Assembly (NCBI GenBank): GCA_028866015.1
Contig: JAGWIW010000001.1
Span: 1-64,000 of the forward strand
Source: Betaproteobacteria bacterium
GTDB lineage: Bacteria; Pseudomonadota; Gammaproteobacteria; Burkholderiales; Ferrovaceae
Reading direction: 5' to 3'
DNA: 64,000 nt
Both the position numbers and the translations under genes were made by a program. The first letter of the stretch is position 1, and each line of letters begins with the position of its first letter. This document shows, one piece after another, positions 26,095-36,937 of this stretch. The notes beneath the pieces were generated by a model. The model was not told the origin of the DNA. It saw only the letters and a list, made by a program, of their open reading frames with translations, and made no database searches.

Positions 26095-28827
26095 ATGGCG
26101 CGCATGACTGATCGTTCGCAAAAATTGCTGCTTATGGTGGACGGTTCGTCCTATCTTTACCGGGCTTTTCACGCCCTGCCCGATTTGCGCAACCGGCAAG
26201 GAGAACCCACCGGAGCCATATTCGGGGTGCTCAACATGCTGCGCCGCCTCTTGGCGGATTATAAGCCGGATTACGCCGCCTGCGTGTTCGACGCGCGTGG
26301 CCCGACTTTCAGGGATGCCTGGTACCCTGAATACAAGGCACATCGCACCCCCATGCCCCCGGATCTTTCATCCCAGATCGAGCCCCTGCACCAGGCTGTA
26401 CAGGCACTCGGATGGCCCCTGTTGGCCATTGAAGGAGTGGAAGCCGATGACGTGATCGGCACGTTGGCGCGCCAGGCAACGGAAGCCGGGCTGCGTACGG
26501 TCATTTCCAGCGGCGACAAGGACCTTGTCCAGTTGCTCGATGGCCAGATCAGCCTCGTCAACACGCTCAGCAACGAGAAACTGGATGCCGCAGGCGCCAC
26601 AGCAAAATACGGGCTACCTCCGGAACGCTTTGTCGACTACCTCACACTCATCGGCGATGCGGTGGACAACGTGCCCGGCGTGGCGAAAGTGGGCCCCAAA
26701 ACTGCACTGAAGTGGCTTCAGCAATACGGCACCCTGGACTCTCTGATGGCCCATGCCGATGAGGTGGCAGGCGCAGTGGGAAACAATCTGCGCGCCGTCC
26801 TCGACTGGCTGCCCCAGGCTCGGCGGCTGCTGACCATCCGCTGCGACGTGCCGCTCCCTCTGGGTCCCCAGCAACTGAACCTGTCTACCCCTGACCAGGA
26901 CACCTTGCGGGTGTTGGCCGAACGCTATGACCTGCGCAGCTGGATTCCAAGGGAAGCTGCTTCCGAAGCCCCCGCCGAGGGCGAAATGGAACCGGTGCCT
27001 GCAAACACGCCTGCAGCCCCCCCCACCGCCTACAGCACCGTATTGACGAACGAGCAGCTGGAATCCTGGATTGACCGCATCATGCAGGCGGAACTGACGG
27101 CACTGGACACCGAAACCACCGGTCTCGACCCCATGCAAGCAGAGCTGGTGGGGTTGTCGTTGTGCGTCACCCCCGGCGAAGCCGCCTACATCCCGCTTGG
27201 ACATCGCGGACCGGACAGCAGCGGCCAGCTTGATCGCGAACAAACGCTGGAACGCCTTCGCCTCTGGCTGGAAAGCCCTGCCACCCGTAAAGTTGGCCAG
27301 CATCTCAAATTCGACCAGCATGTGCTGGCCAACCACGGCATCAGTTTGCGCGGGATTGCCCACGACACATTGCTTCAGTCCTATGTGCTGGAGGCACATC
27401 AGCCTCACCATCTGGAAAGCCTGGCAAGGCGCCACCTCGGGCGGGAAACCCTGTCTTACCAGGATGTCACTGGCAAAGGGGCGGCCGCCATCGGTTTTGA
27501 ACAGGTTCCTCTTGATCGTGCCACGGCCTACGCTGCCGAAGATGCCGACATCACCCTTCAGGTACATCAGGTCCTGTATCCGCAGATTGCCCGTGAACCT
27601 GCCCTGGAATCCATTTACAGGGACATCGAACTGCCCCTCCAACAAGTGCTTTGGCGCATGGAACGCAACGGAGTTCTGCTTGATACGGCCCAGCTGGAAC
27701 GCCAAAGCCACGAACTGGGCAGTCAGTTGCTGGCCCTCGAAGCGCGTACCCACGCCGCAGCCGGACACCCGTTCAACTTGAACTCTCCCAAGCAGGTCCA
27801 GTCTGTATTGTTTGAGGAGCAGCATCTGCCTGTGCGCAAAAAGACACCCAGTGGCACCCCTTCCACAGACGAAGACGTCCTGCAGCAGTTGGCCCTGGAT
27901 TACCCTATTCCCAAGCTGATCCTGGAATATCGCGGGCTTGCCAAGCTCAAATCCACCTATACGGACGCCTTGCCGCGCCGCGTGAACGCACGAACCGGCC
28001 GCGTTCACACCCATTACGCCCAGGCTGTGGCAGTCACCGGACGGCTTGCCAGCAGCGAACCCAACCTGCAAAACATCCCCGTGCGGACTGCCGAGGGACG
28101 TCGCATCCGTGCCGCATTCATCGCCCCCCCCGGCCGCGTTCTGGTTTCTGCCGACTATTCCCAGATCGAACTGCGGATCATGGCCCACCTGTCGCAGGAC
28201 CCTGGCCTGCTTTCAGCTTTCGGAGCGGGACAGGATGTACACCGGGCCACGGCGGCCGAGATTTTCGGTACCACTCCCGAAGAAGTGAGTCCGGAACAGC
28301 GGCGTGCCGCCAAAGCCATCAACTTCGGTCTGATTTATGGCATGTCCGCTTTCGGTTTGGCCGCCCAGCTGGGCATTGAGCGGAGCGCAGCCCAGGCGTA
28401 CATGGAGCGCTATTTCCACCGCTACCCGGGTGTTGCCCGCTACATGGAACAAACCAGGGCTCAGGCGCAGGCCCGGGGTTATGTGGAAACGCTTTTCGGC
28501 AGACGCTTATGGCTGCCGGAGCTGCGCCACGGCTCCGCAGGGCGGCGTCAAGGCGCAGAACGTGCGGCCATCAATGCCCCGCTTCAGGGCACGGCAGCGG
28601 ACCTTGTCAAGCGCGCCATGATCGTTGTGGCACGCTGGCTGGAGGAGCAGCAACTCTCCAGCTTGATGATCCTCCAGGTCCACGACGAGCTGGTTCTGGA
28701 AACCCCCGAAGAAGAACGGGAAAAGGTCATGGAGGCGCTTCCCGGCCTCATGTCCGGTGTGGCAGCGCTGTCGGTGCCCTTGCTGGTCGACGTGGGTTTC
28801 GGCCCCCACTGGGATGCCGCCCACTAG
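26095..28827 (+). CDS. polA: DNA polymerase I
   Basis: 910 residues, full length. 5'-3' exonuclease domain (about 10-290: [45 protein letters not shown]). Then a 3'-5' exonuclease domain with its acidic residues kept ([21 protein letters not shown]), so proofreading should be active. Polymerase domain with [33 protein letters not shown] and [13 protein letters not shown] at 26095; ATG at 26104 is possible. Confidence 0.98.
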   Translation: MARMTDRSQKLLLMVDGSSYLYRAFHALPDLRNRQGEPTGAIFGVLNMLRRLLADYKPDYAACVFDARGPTFRDAWYPEYKAHRTPMPPDLSSQIEPLHQAVQALGWPLLAIEGVEADDVIGTLARQATEAGLRTVISSGDKDLVQLLDGQISLVNTLSNEKLDAAGATAKYGLPPERFVDYLTLIGDAVDNVPGVAKVGPKTALKWLQQYGTLDSLMAHADEVAGAVGNNLRAVLDWLPQARRLLTIRCDVPLPLGPQQLNLSTPDQDTLRVLAERYDLRSWIPREAASEAPAEGEMEPVPANTPAAPPTAYSTVLTNEQLESWIDRIMQAELTALDTETTGLDPMQAELVGLSLCVTPGEAAYIPLGHRGPDSSGQLDREQTLERLRLWLESPATRKVGQHLKFDQHVLANHGISLRGIAHDTLLQSYVLEAHQPHHLESLARRHLGRETLSYQDVTGKGAAAIGFEQVPLDRATAYAAEDADITLQVHQVLYPQIAREPALESIYRDIELPLQQVLWRMERNGVLLDTAQLERQSHELGSQLLALEARTHAAAGHPFNLNSPKQVQSVLFEEQHLPVRKKTPSGTPSTDEDVLQQLALDYPIPKLILEYRGLAKLKSTYTDALPRRVNARTGRVHTHYAQAVAVTGRLASSEPNLQNIPVRTAEGRRIRAAFIAPPGRVLVSADYSQIELRIMAHLSQDPGLLSAFGAGQDVHRATAAEIFGTTPEEVSPEQRRAAKAINFGLIYGMSAFGLAAQLGIERSAAQAYMERYFHRYPGVARYMEQTRAQAQARGYVETLFGRRLWLPELRHGSAGRRQGAERAAINAPLQGTAADLVKRAMIVVARWLEEQQLSSLMILQVHDELVLETPEEEREKVMEALPGLMSGVAALSVPLLVDVGFGPHWDAAH

Positions 28828-28853
28828 GGTTTCGGCCCTTGGGCATTCGGCGG

Positions 28854-28859
28854 TATAAT
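28854..28859 (+). promoter_or_regulatory. Likely -10 box for dusB-fis-purH-purD
   Basis: Perfect TATAAT in the 66-bp gap after polA, 35 nt ahead of the dusB ATG. No strong -35 hexamer is visible at the right distance. The next four genes have overlaps or short gaps, so it probably drives them all. Confidence 0.45.
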
Positions 28860-28893
28860 CGTCCCCCTCTCAATCCAGCTCGGTTGCTGTCCC

Positions 28894-29916
28894 ATGCAGA
28901 TTGGCCCCTACCACCTCAAAAACAACCTCATGGTTGCGCCCATGGCCGGGGTCACCGACCGCCCCTTCCGCCAGCTGTGCAAAACCATGGGAGCCGGTCT
29001 CGCCGTATCCGAAATGGTGTCGTCCAACTCGTTGCTCTGGGGTTCGGAGAAGACCAGGCGCCGCGCCAATCACGAAGGGGAAGTAGAGCCCAAATCGGTA
29101 CAGATTGCAGGCGCCGACCCCGCCATGATGGCCGAAGCGGCACGCTATAACGTGGATCAGGGCGCTCAGATCATCGACATCAACATGGGCTGTCCCGCCA
29201 AGAAGGTTTGCAATGTGATGGCTGGTTCGGCATTGCTGCAGAATGAACCCCTGGTGCAGCGCATCCTGGAAGCAGTGGTGTCGGCCGTGCCCGTGCCCGT
29301 GACACTCAAGATCCGTACCGGCTGGGATCGCTCCCACCGCAATGCCCTCACTGTCGCCCGGATTGCCGAAGAAAGTGGGATCCAGTCGCTGGCGATTCAC
29401 GGCCGTACCCGTGCTTGCGGTTACACCGGCGAAGCGGAATATGAAACCATCGCTGCCGTAAAGGCATCCATTCGCATTCCGGTCGTGGCCAACGGGGACA
29501 TCACCAGCCCTGAAAAGGCGCGTCAGGTTTTGGAGCTCACCGGAGCTGATGGCCTCATGATCGGACGCGCAGCCCAGGGACGTCCCTGGATTTTCCGGGA
29601 AATCGAGCATTACTTGACTACCGGCAACTTGTTGCCGCCGCCGGAAGTGAGCGAAATCCATCGTGTGCTGAACCAGCATCTGGAAGACCTTTACGCTTTT
29701 TATGGCCTGGAAACCGGGGTGCGCGTCGCTCGCAAGCACATCAGCTGGTATACCCGCGGCCTGAAGGGCTCTGCCGCATTCCGTCATGCCATGAACCAGC
29801 TCCAGACCGTGACCGAGCAGCATCAGGCGGTAAATGCCTTCTTCGATGAGTTGCTGTCCCAGGGTCAGCGCCTTCAGTACGAAACCGAATCGGCAAGCGA
29901 GGCCATGGCAGCATGA
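28894..29916 (+). CDS. dusB: tRNA-dihydrouridine synthase B
   Basis: 340 residues. FMN-dependent reductase that makes dihydrouridine in the tRNA D loop. Motifs MVAPMAGVTDRPFRQLC, IDINMGCPAKKVCN (catalytic Cys), LAIHGRTRACGYTGEAEY, VVANGDITSPEKAR and DGLMIGRAAQGRPWIF. As in many proteobacteria it is the first gene of the dusB-fis operon and overlaps fis by 4 nt. Confidence 0.97.
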   Translation: MQIGPYHLKNNLMVAPMAGVTDRPFRQLCKTMGAGLAVSEMVSSNSLLWGSEKTRRRANHEGEVEPKSVQIAGADPAMMAEAARYNVDQGAQIIDINMGCPAKKVCNVMAGSALLQNEPLVQRILEAVVSAVPVPVTLKIRTGWDRSHRNALTVARIAEESGIQSLAIHGRTRACGYTGEAEYETIAAVKASIRIPVVANGDITSPEKARQVLELTGADGLMIGRAAQGRPWIFREIEHYLTTGNLLPPPEVSEIHRVLNQHLEDLYAFYGLETGVRVARKHISWYTRGLKGSAAFRHAMNQLQTVTEQHQAVNAFFDELLSQGQRLQYETESASEAMAA

Positions 29917-30152
29917 GTCAATCCGAACCCGAACTGTCCGCCTGCGTTCGACGCCTGGTCACGGAATATTTCAATCACCTGGATGGCGAAAAGTGTTCCA
30001 ACGTTCATGACCTGGTCATCAGCAGCGTTGAAAAGCCCCTCCTTGAAGTGGTGCTCTCCCACACGGCAGGGAACCAGACACGCGCTTCCGAAATCCTTGG
30101 AATCAATCGAAATACATTACGAAAAAAAATGCAGCACTACGGCGTGAAATGA
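29913..30152 (+). CDS. fis: Fis family nucleoid-associated regulator
   Basis: 79 residues. N-terminal helices and the C-terminal helix-turn-helix [20 protein letters not shown] with [11 protein letters not shown], the Fis hallmark. Binds and bends DNA at rRNA promoters and recombination sites. Its start overlaps dusB and its stop overlaps purH. Confidence 0.95.
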   Translation: MSQSEPELSACVRRLVTEYFNHLDGEKCSNVHDLVISSVEKPLLEVVLSHTAGNQTRASEILGINRNTLRKKMQHYGVK

Positions 30153-31708
30153 CAATACAGCGTGCACTGATCAGCGTTTCCAACAAGCAGGGCGCCGTTG
30201 AATTCGCAAAGGCGCTGCACCATCTGAAAATTGAAATTCTTTCCACAGGCGGCACGGCGCGCCTGCTGCGGGATGCCGGGATACCCGTGATCGAAGTATC
30301 CAATTTCACAGGGTTTCCGGAAATTCTGGATGGCCGGGTCAAAACATTGCACCCCAAAATCCATGGCGGCCTCCTGGGTCGTCGGGATTTGCGCAGCCAC
30401 ACGGAAGCCATGGCCATGCACGGCATCGCCCCGATCGATCTCGTGGTAGTCAATTTGTACCCGTTCCGCGAAACCATTGCCCACCCGGATTGCACCCTGG
30501 AGGACGCCATCGAAAACATCGATATCGGCGGGCCTGCCATGGTGCGTTCGGGTGCGAAAAACTATCGCCATGTGGCTGTGCTGACCGACCCGTCTGACTA
30601 CAAGCCGGTCCTGTCGGAAATGAAAAAGCACAAGGGCGATCTTTCCGACGCCACCCGCTTCAGACTGGCAGTCAAGGCGTTTTCCCATACGGCAGAGTAT
30701 GACGGTGCCATAGCCAACTATCTTTCAGGCGTGGAAGCGGGTGACCAATTTGACGGCTATCCCGAACGGCTGCACCTGACGTTTGCCAAGCAACAATCGC
30801 TGCGTTACGGAGAAAACCCCCATCAATCCGGTGCTTTTTATCGCGAACCCCGACCAGGCGAAGGTGTATTTGCCCAATACCGGCAACTGCAGGGCAAGGA
30901 ACTGTCCTACAACAACATTGCCGACAGCGATGCCGCCTGGGACTGTGTTCGCAGTCTGGACAGCGGGGCCTGCGTCATTGTGAAGCACGCCAATCCATGC
31001 GGTGTCGCCTTGGGCGGTACTCCGTCAGAAGCCTATCAACGCGCTTTCGACACCGACCCCACGTCTGCCTTTGGCGGAATTATCGCTTTCAACAGCACCG
31101 TGGACGGCCCTGCGGCAGACCGGCTGCTCAACCAGTTTGTTGAAGTGCTGATTGCTCCAGACTTTACGCCGGATGCCCTGCGAATTCTGGGCACCAAACC
31201 CAACATTCGGGTTCTCCAGATTCCCTTGGGACAAGGTCACAACGGTTGGGACATGAAACGCGTGGGTGGAGGCCTTCTGGTCCAGACGCCTGACACGGCT
31301 TCACTCGCGGAATCCTCCTTGCGTGTGGTGACCAAGGCACAGCCCAGCCCCCGGCAAATGGCTGACCTGCGCATGGCTTTTCATGTGGCTCACTTCGTCA
31401 AGTCCAATGCCATCGTATTCTGCAGCAATGGCCAAACCCTGGGCATTGGCGCCGGTCAGATGAGTCGCGTTGACAGCACCCGCATTGCCCGCCGCAAGGC
31501 TGAAGATGCGGGACTCCCGCTCAAGGGCAGCGTCGCGGCATCCGATGCTTTTTTCCCGTTCCGCGACGGCCTTGACGTCATCGCAGAAGCCGGTATCACC
31601 GCCATCATTCAGCCCGGCGGCAGCCTGAAGGATCAGGAAGTGATCGCGGCAGCAGATGAACACGGCATTGCCATGGTGTTTACAGGCCTCCGCCATTTTC
31701 GTCACTGA
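30149..31708 (+). CDS. purH: Bifunctional AICAR transformylase / IMP cyclohydrolase
   Basis: 519 residues. N-terminal IMP cyclohydrolase ([41 protein letters not shown]) and C-terminal transformylase ([36 protein letters not shown]). These are the last two steps of de novo IMP synthesis. It lies between fis and purD in one operon. Confidence 0.98.
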   Translation: MTIQRALISVSNKQGAVEFAKALHHLKIEILSTGGTARLLRDAGIPVIEVSNFTGFPEILDGRVKTLHPKIHGGLLGRRDLRSHTEAMAMHGIAPIDLVVVNLYPFRETIAHPDCTLEDAIENIDIGGPAMVRSGAKNYRHVAVLTDPSDYKPVLSEMKKHKGDLSDATRFRLAVKAFSHTAEYDGAIANYLSGVEAGDQFDGYPERLHLTFAKQQSLRYGENPHQSGAFYREPRPGEGVFAQYRQLQGKELSYNNIADSDAAWDCVRSLDSGACVIVKHANPCGVALGGTPSEAYQRAFDTDPTSAFGGIIAFNSTVDGPAADRLLNQFVEVLIAPDFTPDALRILGTKPNIRVLQIPLGQGHNGWDMKRVGGGLLVQTPDTASLAESSLRVVTKAQPSPRQMADLRMAFHVAHFVKSNAIVFCSNGQTLGIGAGQMSRVDSTRIARRKAEDAGLPLKGSVAASDAFFPFRDGLDVIAEAGITAIIQPGGSLKDQEVIAAADEHGIAMVFTGLRHFRH

Positions 31709-31715
31709 GGTTCGC

Positions 31716-32981
31716 ATGAAAATCCTGGTTATCGGTTCGGGAGGGCGGGAACATGCCCTGGCATGGCGACTCTCCCAATCTCCCAAGGTATCGCGCGTTT
31801 ATGTGGCACCCGGCAACGCAGGAACAGCCCGTGAAGAGGGGCTGTACAACGTTGATCTGCATGATGTCGCTGCCTGGGTTGAATTCGCCCGCGCAGAGGC
31901 CATCGGACTGACGGTGGTTGGCCCTGAAGCTCCCCTTGCGGCTGGAGTCGTGGATGCTTTCCGTGCCGCAGGCTTGCCCATTTTTGGCCCCACCCAGGCA
32001 GCCGCACAGCTTGAAGTCTCCAAAGACTTCGCCAAACGATTCATGGTCCGCCACGGAATTCCCACTGCAGCCTATGAAAGCTTTGAAGACGAAGCCGAAG
32101 CCCATGCCTATCTCGAAAAAACGGGGGCGCCGATCGTCATCAAGGCAGATGGCCTGGCTGCCGGCAAAGGGGTTGTCGTTGCACAAACCCTGGACGAGGC
32201 CCACCGGGCCGTGTCCGACATGATGGCAGGCGCCTTCGGCGGCGCTGGGCACCGTGTGGTGATCGAGGAATTTCTTCAAGGGGAAGAAGCCAGTTTCATC
32301 GTACTCGCCGATGGCCAGAACGTACTGCCCTTGGCCACAAGCCAGGACCACAAACGCCTGCTGGATGGCGATTCCGGCCCGAACACGGGGGGAATGGGGG
32401 CTTACTCCCCGGCTCCTGTGGTCACCCCAGCCTTGCATGGCCGCATCATGCGGGAAGTCATCATGCCCACCATCCAGGGCATGAAGCAGGACGGCTTGCC
32501 CTATACCGGCTTTCTTTATGCCGGCCTGATGATCGACGCACAGGGTGGCATCCGAACACTGGAATTCAATTGCCGCATGGGGGATCCTGAAACCCAGCCC
32601 ATTCTCATGCGACTCAAGACAGACCTGTTGATGCTTCTGGAACACGCAGTCGAAGGCCGGTTGGGCCAGGTCGAGGCCCAATGGGACCGCCGCCCTGCGA
32701 TTGGGGTGGTCCTTGCCGCCGCAGGTTACCCTGAGTCACCGCGCAAGGGCGACCCCATATCAGGACTGGGGCCGGACGATGGCGATACTCACGTTTTTCA
32801 TGCGGGCACAATCCAGTCCGGCGAGCAAATCGTCACTGCAGGCGGTCGCGTACTTTGCGTTGCCGCACTCGGCGACACCTTACGGATCGCGCGCCAGAGG
32901 GCATACGCCCGCGTGGAACAAGTCCGCTTTTCCGGCATGCAATTTCGCACCGACATTGGCTGGCGGGCCCTCAAGACCTGA
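31716..32981 (+). CDS. purD: Phosphoribosylamine-glycine ligase
   Basis: 421 residues from ATG at 31716. ATP-grasp enzyme making glycinamide ribonucleotide. Motifs KILVIGSGGREHALAWRL, VGPEAPLAAG, IVIKADGLAAGKGVVVA, GDSGPNTGGMGAYSPAP and EFNCRMGDPETQ. Seven nt after purH. The in-frame extension into purH is not needed. Confidence 0.98.
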   Translation: MKILVIGSGGREHALAWRLSQSPKVSRVYVAPGNAGTAREEGLYNVDLHDVAAWVEFARAEAIGLTVVGPEAPLAAGVVDAFRAAGLPIFGPTQAAAQLEVSKDFAKRFMVRHGIPTAAYESFEDEAEAHAYLEKTGAPIVIKADGLAAGKGVVVAQTLDEAHRAVSDMMAGAFGGAGHRVVIEEFLQGEEASFIVLADGQNVLPLATSQDHKRLLDGDSGPNTGGMGAYSPAPVVTPALHGRIMREVIMPTIQGMKQDGLPYTGFLYAGLMIDAQGGIRTLEFNCRMGDPETQPILMRLKTDLLMLLEHAVEGRLGQVEAQWDRRPAIGVVLAAAGYPESPRKGDPISGLGPDDGDTHVFHAGTIQSGEQIVTAGGRVLCVAALGDTLRIARQRAYARVEQVRFSGMQFRTDIGWRALKT

Positions 32982-33075
32982 CGTCAGGTTCGGCGATCAT
33001 TCTGAAATTGTCGGCAGTGGGTCTTTCGGAGGGGTTCGAATATACGCCGAGGGGCGGGACTGTTAGAATTGGGCC

Positions 33076-33438
33076 ATGAGATTTTACACTCGCCGCCTGG
33101 CCCTGATCCTTTTGCTATGCCCCCTGACGGGTTTTGCTGCCCGCCCGGATGGCCTGCCCCCACCTGCCGACGCACCGCCTCCTCCTGAATATGGTCCGGA
33201 TCTGCCGTCGGCACAATCCCAGGCCCCTGCCCAGGAACCTGAGGTCACCATTGTCGAACGTGACAAAGCGACTTTCGAGGAATATCGCATGAACGGTCGA
33301 CTTTACAAGATCAAGGTCATCCCGAAAGTGGGGCCTCCATACTATCTGGTCGACGAACTGGGGGACAATGTCTGGCATCGCTACGATGCTTCAGGTCCTC
33401 CACTGCGTGTGCCGCGCTGGGTGATTCTCCGATTCTGA
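33076..33438 (+). CDS. DUF2782 family periplasmic protein
   Basis: 120 residues: signal peptide (LALILLLCPLTGFAA), a Pro-rich linker and a small conserved domain (VTIVERDKATFEEYRMNGRL, KVIPKVGPPYYLVD, RWVILRF). DUF2782 proteins sit next to thrB or polA in betaproteobacteria, as here (thrB follows). The function is unknown. Confidence 0.85.
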   Translation: MRFYTRRLALILLLCPLTGFAARPDGLPPPADAPPPPEYGPDLPSAQSQAPAQEPEVTIVERDKATFEEYRMNGRLYKIKVIPKVGPPYYLVDELGDNVWHRYDASGPPLRVPRWVILRF

Positions 33439-33454
33439 TCCTTCACTACGACCC

Positions 33455-34396
33455 ATGGCTGTTTTTACTCCCGTTTCCCACGACGACCTCAGCGCGTGGC
33501 TGACCCAATACGATGTCGGCCTGCTACTGGAACAAAATGCAATCGCCGCCGGCATCGAAAATACCAATTATTTTGTAACAACCACACAGGGACGCTTCGT
33601 ACTGACCCTGTTTGAAAAGCTGCAGCCTTCCGAACTGCCCTATTATCTGGGCCTGATGGATCACCTGGCCCGCCGTGGGATTCCGTGCCCTCGCCCGATT
33701 CCGGATCAGAACGGTCAGTTTTTCGCCATGTTGTGCGGTAAGCCTGCAAGCCTCGTCACCCGCCTTAGCGGGCAATCACAAATGACTCCCGGGGTGGCCC
33801 ATTGCGCCGTTTTTGGAGACCTCGTGGCAACCCTGCACAAGTCAGCGGTGGATTATGCAGGAACCTTGCACAATCCGCGTGGACCGGCCTGGTGGGTTGC
33901 CACGGCAGCCCGGGTGCGCCCGTTTCTGAACGAGCAGCAAAATGCCCTGCTGGACGAAGAGCTGTCCTACCAGTCCCGGCATCGCTCGGACGAACTTCCC
34001 CGTGGCGCCATTCATGCCGATCTCTTTCGAGATAATGTGCTGTTCGATGGCGAGCGGGTCGGCGGAGTGATCGACTTTTATTTTGCTGGCACCGATGCAT
34101 GGCTTTATGATCTGGCCATCGTTGTCAATGATTGGTGCATGACGGCGCAGGCTTCCCTGGACCCTCAGCGGGTTCAGGCGCTGGTGGGCGCCTACAACGC
34201 CCGACGCCCTGTCACGGCAACAGAAAAGGCCGCCTGGCCTGTGATGCTTCGTGCTGGAGCACTCCGCTTCTGGTTGTCACGTCTGTTCGACCTGCATCTG
34301 CCACGCCCAGGGGAAATCATCCATCCTCACGACCCCAGCTGGTTTGAGCGCATTCTCCGTCATCACGTTCACAACCCAAGTGCCTGGCCCCTATGA
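33455..34396 (+). CDS. thrB: Homoserine kinase (APH-fold type)
   Basis: 313 residues of the aminoglycoside-phosphotransferase-fold homoserine kinase found in pseudomonads and betaproteobacteria. Motifs GIENTNYFVTTTQGRFVLTLFE, GAIHADLFRDNVLFDGE (catalytic Asp and Asn) and GVIDFYFAGTDAWLYDLAI. Phosphorylates homoserine for threonine synthesis. It overlaps the next gene by 4 nt. Confidence 0.95.
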   Translation: MAVFTPVSHDDLSAWLTQYDVGLLLEQNAIAAGIENTNYFVTTTQGRFVLTLFEKLQPSELPYYLGLMDHLARRGIPCPRPIPDQNGQFFAMLCGKPASLVTRLSGQSQMTPGVAHCAVFGDLVATLHKSAVDYAGTLHNPRGPAWWVATAARVRPFLNEQQNALLDEELSYQSRHRSDELPRGAIHADLFRDNVLFDGERVGGVIDFYFAGTDAWLYDLAIVVNDWCMTAQASLDPQRVQALVGAYNARRPVTATEKAAWPVMLRAGALRFWLSRLFDLHLPRPGEIIHPHDPSWFERILRHHVHNPSAWPL

Positions 34397-35169
34397 TCCA
34401 AACCCGCCGCGTCCCTTTCGTCCGTGGTTTTCTCTGGATATCCGAAGGATTCAAGCTGGTTTTCCAAAGCCCTTTCGGCTGGATGAAAGCCATCTCCCTC
34501 TGGTTTGCATTCACAGTTTTTTGCAGCTTCCTGATCGTGATCGGGCCCATCCTTTTTTCCCTGATGCTGCCCATTTTCTTTGCCGGATTGATGGCGGGAT
34601 GCCGTGAAATCGATCAGGGGCGGTCGATGAAGGCCAGCCATCTTTTTGCAGGATTTCGCCATAAACCCGGCAGACTGATCACGCTGGGCGGAGTCAATGT
34701 CTTGAGCGAATTGCTTTTGAGCACCCTGTTGATCGTCTGGGGTGGCCAACGCATGGTGGAACTGCAAAGCCTGTCGATGGATGGCAGCGGAAATATGGAG
34801 CAGCTCCAGCTACTGGCATCGGAACTGACTCCGATGTTCCTTACGGTTTCCGTGATTCAGATGGTACTGCTGATGATGGGGTGGTTTGCTCCTGCACTGC
34901 TGGTGTTTACGGATATTTCCACCGGACGTGCCCTTTCCCTGAGCGGCAAAGCCTGCATCCAGAATACGTTGCCTTTCCTGGCTTTTACGGTGGGCATGGG
35001 TGCCGTACTGGCTGCTGTGATCATGACTGCATTTGCCGTACCCCCATTGGGCATCCTGCTGTTCATGATGGCCGTTCCTACCATTGTTGCAGCTGTTTAC
35101 GTTTCTTATCGAGACATTTTCAGTGATGCGGCGGATATGGTTGAGGAGCGCTGGACGAAGGTCGATTAG
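34393..35169 (+). CDS. BPSS1780-family integral membrane protein
   Basis: 258 residues with about five to six membrane helices (SLWFAFTVFCSFLIVIGPIL, ILLFMMAVPTIVAAVYVSY). It matches the family named after Burkholderia BPSS1780 by its N-terminal GFLWISEGFKLVFQSPFGW and C-terminal SYRDIFSD. The function is unknown. Coupled to thrB; its stop codon overlaps the convergent SCO1 stop. Confidence 0.8.
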   Translation: MIQTRRVPFVRGFLWISEGFKLVFQSPFGWMKAISLWFAFTVFCSFLIVIGPILFSLMLPIFFAGLMAGCREIDQGRSMKASHLFAGFRHKPGRLITLGGVNVLSELLLSTLLIVWGGQRMVELQSLSMDGSGNMEQLQLLASELTPMFLTVSVIQMVLLMMGWFAPALLVFTDISTGRALSLSGKACIQNTLPFLAFTVGMGAVLAAVIMTAFAVPPLGILLFMMAVPTIVAAVYVSYRDIFSDAADMVEERWTKVD

Positions 35170-35798
35170 CGGTTGATGATGGCTTCGGCATCCGAAGCCA
35201 TCTGCTTTGCCTCGGACGATGCCTGGAATACCGCTCGCAGGCGAGTGTCTGGTGCAATCAGAAAAATCGAGCTGGTGTGATCCACGCTGTAGCCCCCCTC
35301 CCCTGCACCTCCAGCCTCTTCCGTATTGCGCACATAGTAAAGCCCCAGGTCCCGCGTAAACGGTTTCAAGGCATTGTCGCTGCCCGTGGCACCGATGAAA
35401 CCACGATGGAATGCGGGCACATATTGATGGAGCACAGACAATGTATCCCGGGGTGCATCCACAGAAACAAAGATGACCTGAGGCAGTTCCCTGACGTGGC
35501 CCTGCAGATGGTCGACCACGGAGGCCAACAGGGAAAGGCTGGTGGGGCAAACGTCTGGACAATGGGTATAGCCGAACAGCAGGAAAGTCCAGCGTCCACG
35601 CAGGTTATCGTTTGTTAAAGGGCCTGTCGTGGACTCCAGCTTGAACTGGGGCAACGGCTGCCCCCCTTCCATGAGCTGAACCGACGGGCTCAAGGTCGGG
35701 ATCGAATGCTTGCCTTCCCGGGCCAGCCACCAGGCTCCACCCAACAGCAGGAACGCCGCCGCTATGGTTGCCCAAACCAGAAGACGCTGCTGTTTCAC
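35166..35798 (-). CDS. SCO1/SenC-family copper chaperone
   Basis: 210 residues from GTG (GTGA overlap with the SUMF1-domain gene). One N-terminal membrane anchor, then a thioredoxin fold with the copper motif CPDVC and the distant His in VDHTSS. SCO proteins deliver copper to oxidase copper centres (CuA, and in some bacteria CuB of cbb3). Its place beside a large oxidase cluster fits metalation of the heme-copper enzyme encoded at 47.5-48.9 kb. Confidence 0.9.
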   Translation of the reverse strand: MKQQRLLVWATIAAAFLLLGGAWWLAREGKHSIPTLSPSVQLMEGGQPLPQFKLESTTGPLTNDNLRGRWTFLLFGYTHCPDVCPTSLSLLASVVDHLQGHVRELPQVIFVSVDAPRDTLSVLHQYVPAFHRGFIGATGSDNALKPFTRDLGLYYVRNTEEAGGAGEGGYSVDHTSSIFLIAPDTRLRAVFQASSEAKQMASDAEAIINR

Positions 35799-36550
35799 AG
35801 GGATCGTGCAAGCCTGAAGCCGACGCTATGTACTCTCACGGACGGGTCATCGGCGCTGCGCCGTGTTGCCGCCACGTCCTGCGGGGCATTGTGCCACGAC
35901 CCTCCTCGCAAAACTCGGGAGAGGCAGGTATCGGTAAATTGCGGGTAGGTACTCTGCTCCCAAGCGGCACCGTTGACAGGGCCTTTATCGAGATTTTCAT
36001 GGTAGCAATCTTCAACCCACTCCCAGACATTCCCGCTCATGTCGTACAAACCCCAGGCATTGGGTTTCTTGGTCCCGACGGAATGGGGCCTGTTGCCGCT
36101 GTTCCCTTCGTACCACGCCAATTCGTCCAGATTGTTTCCCCCGCAATAGGTGGCAACGGTCCCTGCATGGCATGCATACTCCCACTCCGATTCAGTGGGT
36201 AGGCGGTAGTGCTTGCCCGTCTTGGCATTGAGCTTGAGGATGAAAATCTGAGCGTCATCCCAACTGATATTTTCCACGGGGCAGGCGCTGCCACAGTCTT
36301 TAAATTCACTGGGGTTCTTGCCCATGATGGCTTTCCACTGGGCTTGGGTAATCAGCGTGGAACTCAGTGCAAACGGCCGGGAAAAGGTCACCTTATGGTT
36401 GCCGCTGGCCCCCGCCATCATGAAACTGCCGGCCGGCACGGTCACCATTTCCGGACACTCGGCGCAGTCCCGCATGGTTCCTGCCGCTTGAGCCACTCCC
36501 CATACCCCCATGGCGCCGAGCCACGCCAAAAGCGCCAGTGCTCTGAGCAT
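35795..36550 (-). CDS. SUMF1/formylglycine-generating-enzyme-domain protein, exported (copy 1)
   Basis: 251 residues: signal peptide, then an FGE-sulfatase domain with EMVTVPAGSFMMAG, ENISWDDAQIFILKLN, YRLPTESEWEYACHAG, WGLYDMSGNVWEWVEDCY, SRVLRGGSWHN and GFRLAR. It has several Cys residues (CPVEN, WEYACHAG, VEDCY), but I cannot assign the active Cys pair of true formylglycine enzymes. No sulfatase is nearby. It is coupled to SCO1. A second SUMF1-domain gene lies 6 kb away in the oxidase operon, so a role in oxidase assembly or copper handling is a reasonable but untested guess. Confidence 0.85.
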   Translation of the reverse strand: MLRALALLAWLGAMGVWGVAQAAGTMRDCAECPEMVTVPAGSFMMAGASGNHKVTFSRPFALSSTLITQAQWKAIMGKNPSEFKDCGSACPVENISWDDAQIFILKLNAKTGKHYRLPTESEWEYACHAGTVATYCGGNNLDELAWYEGNSGNRPHSVGTKKPNAWGLYDMSGNVWEWVEDCYHENLDKGPVNGAAWEQSTYPQFTDTCLSRVLRGGSWHNAPQDVAATRRSADDPSVRVHSVGFRLARSL

Positions 36551-36745
36551 GTTGCTTCCTCCCCTGTTTTAATGTGTTTGCGGTGGGTGACCCAGTTTAG
36601 CCCAGCGGTCAGCTTTGCTCAATCACCGACACAGCAGGCCCCGGTTTGCCTTGCATGCGCCCATTTGGTACCATCGGTAGACCTGCTAGTGGTCGGGGTT
36701 GGGCGTTATATTCTAAAATCACCAAAGAAATGAGGGGGTTGTAAA

Positions 36746-36868
36746 ATGGAAATTATGGACAAGGGGTTCATGCTGGTTCCCATCATCCTGTTTGTGGGCG
36801 GTATTATCGTGTCCTGGAATCTGGGCAGCATGGGAATCGGCCTCGTCGAGAAGAACAACAAGCAGTAA
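36746..36868 (+). CDS. Small single-helix membrane protein (40 residues)
   Basis: ATG at 36746 with GAGGGGG 7 nt upstream. One hydrophobic helix (FMLVPIILFVGGIIVSWNLG) and a charged tail (VEKNNKQ). It resembles in size and layout the CcoQ-type and other small subunits of heme-copper oxidases, and precedes a CcoN-like fragment gene. A hairpin and a rho-independent terminator follow it. No named family is recognised. Confidence 0.65.
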   Translation: MEIMDKGFMLVPIILFVGGIIVSWNLGSMGIGLVEKNNKQ

Positions 36869-36884
36869 CGAGCTTTCCCCCATT

Positions 36885-36913
36885 GGGCGATGGACTTTTA
36901 AGGAAAATCGCCC
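36885..36913 (+). other. Intergenic hairpin downstream of the 40-residue gene
   Basis: Perfect 7-bp stem GGGCGAT/ATCGCCC (36885-36891, 36907-36913) with a 15-nt loop, 16 nt after the small gene's stop. No U-run follows. It precedes the true terminator by 25 nt and may stabilise the short transcript's 3' end. Confidence 0.45.
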
Positions 36914-36937
36914 CTCCTGAAGTATCTGATGAAATAA

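Noticed and set aside
26614-28188. 524-codon minus-strand frame inside polA
   Set aside because: Antisense to conserved polymerase domains; Gln/Phe/Val-rich composition with no motif.
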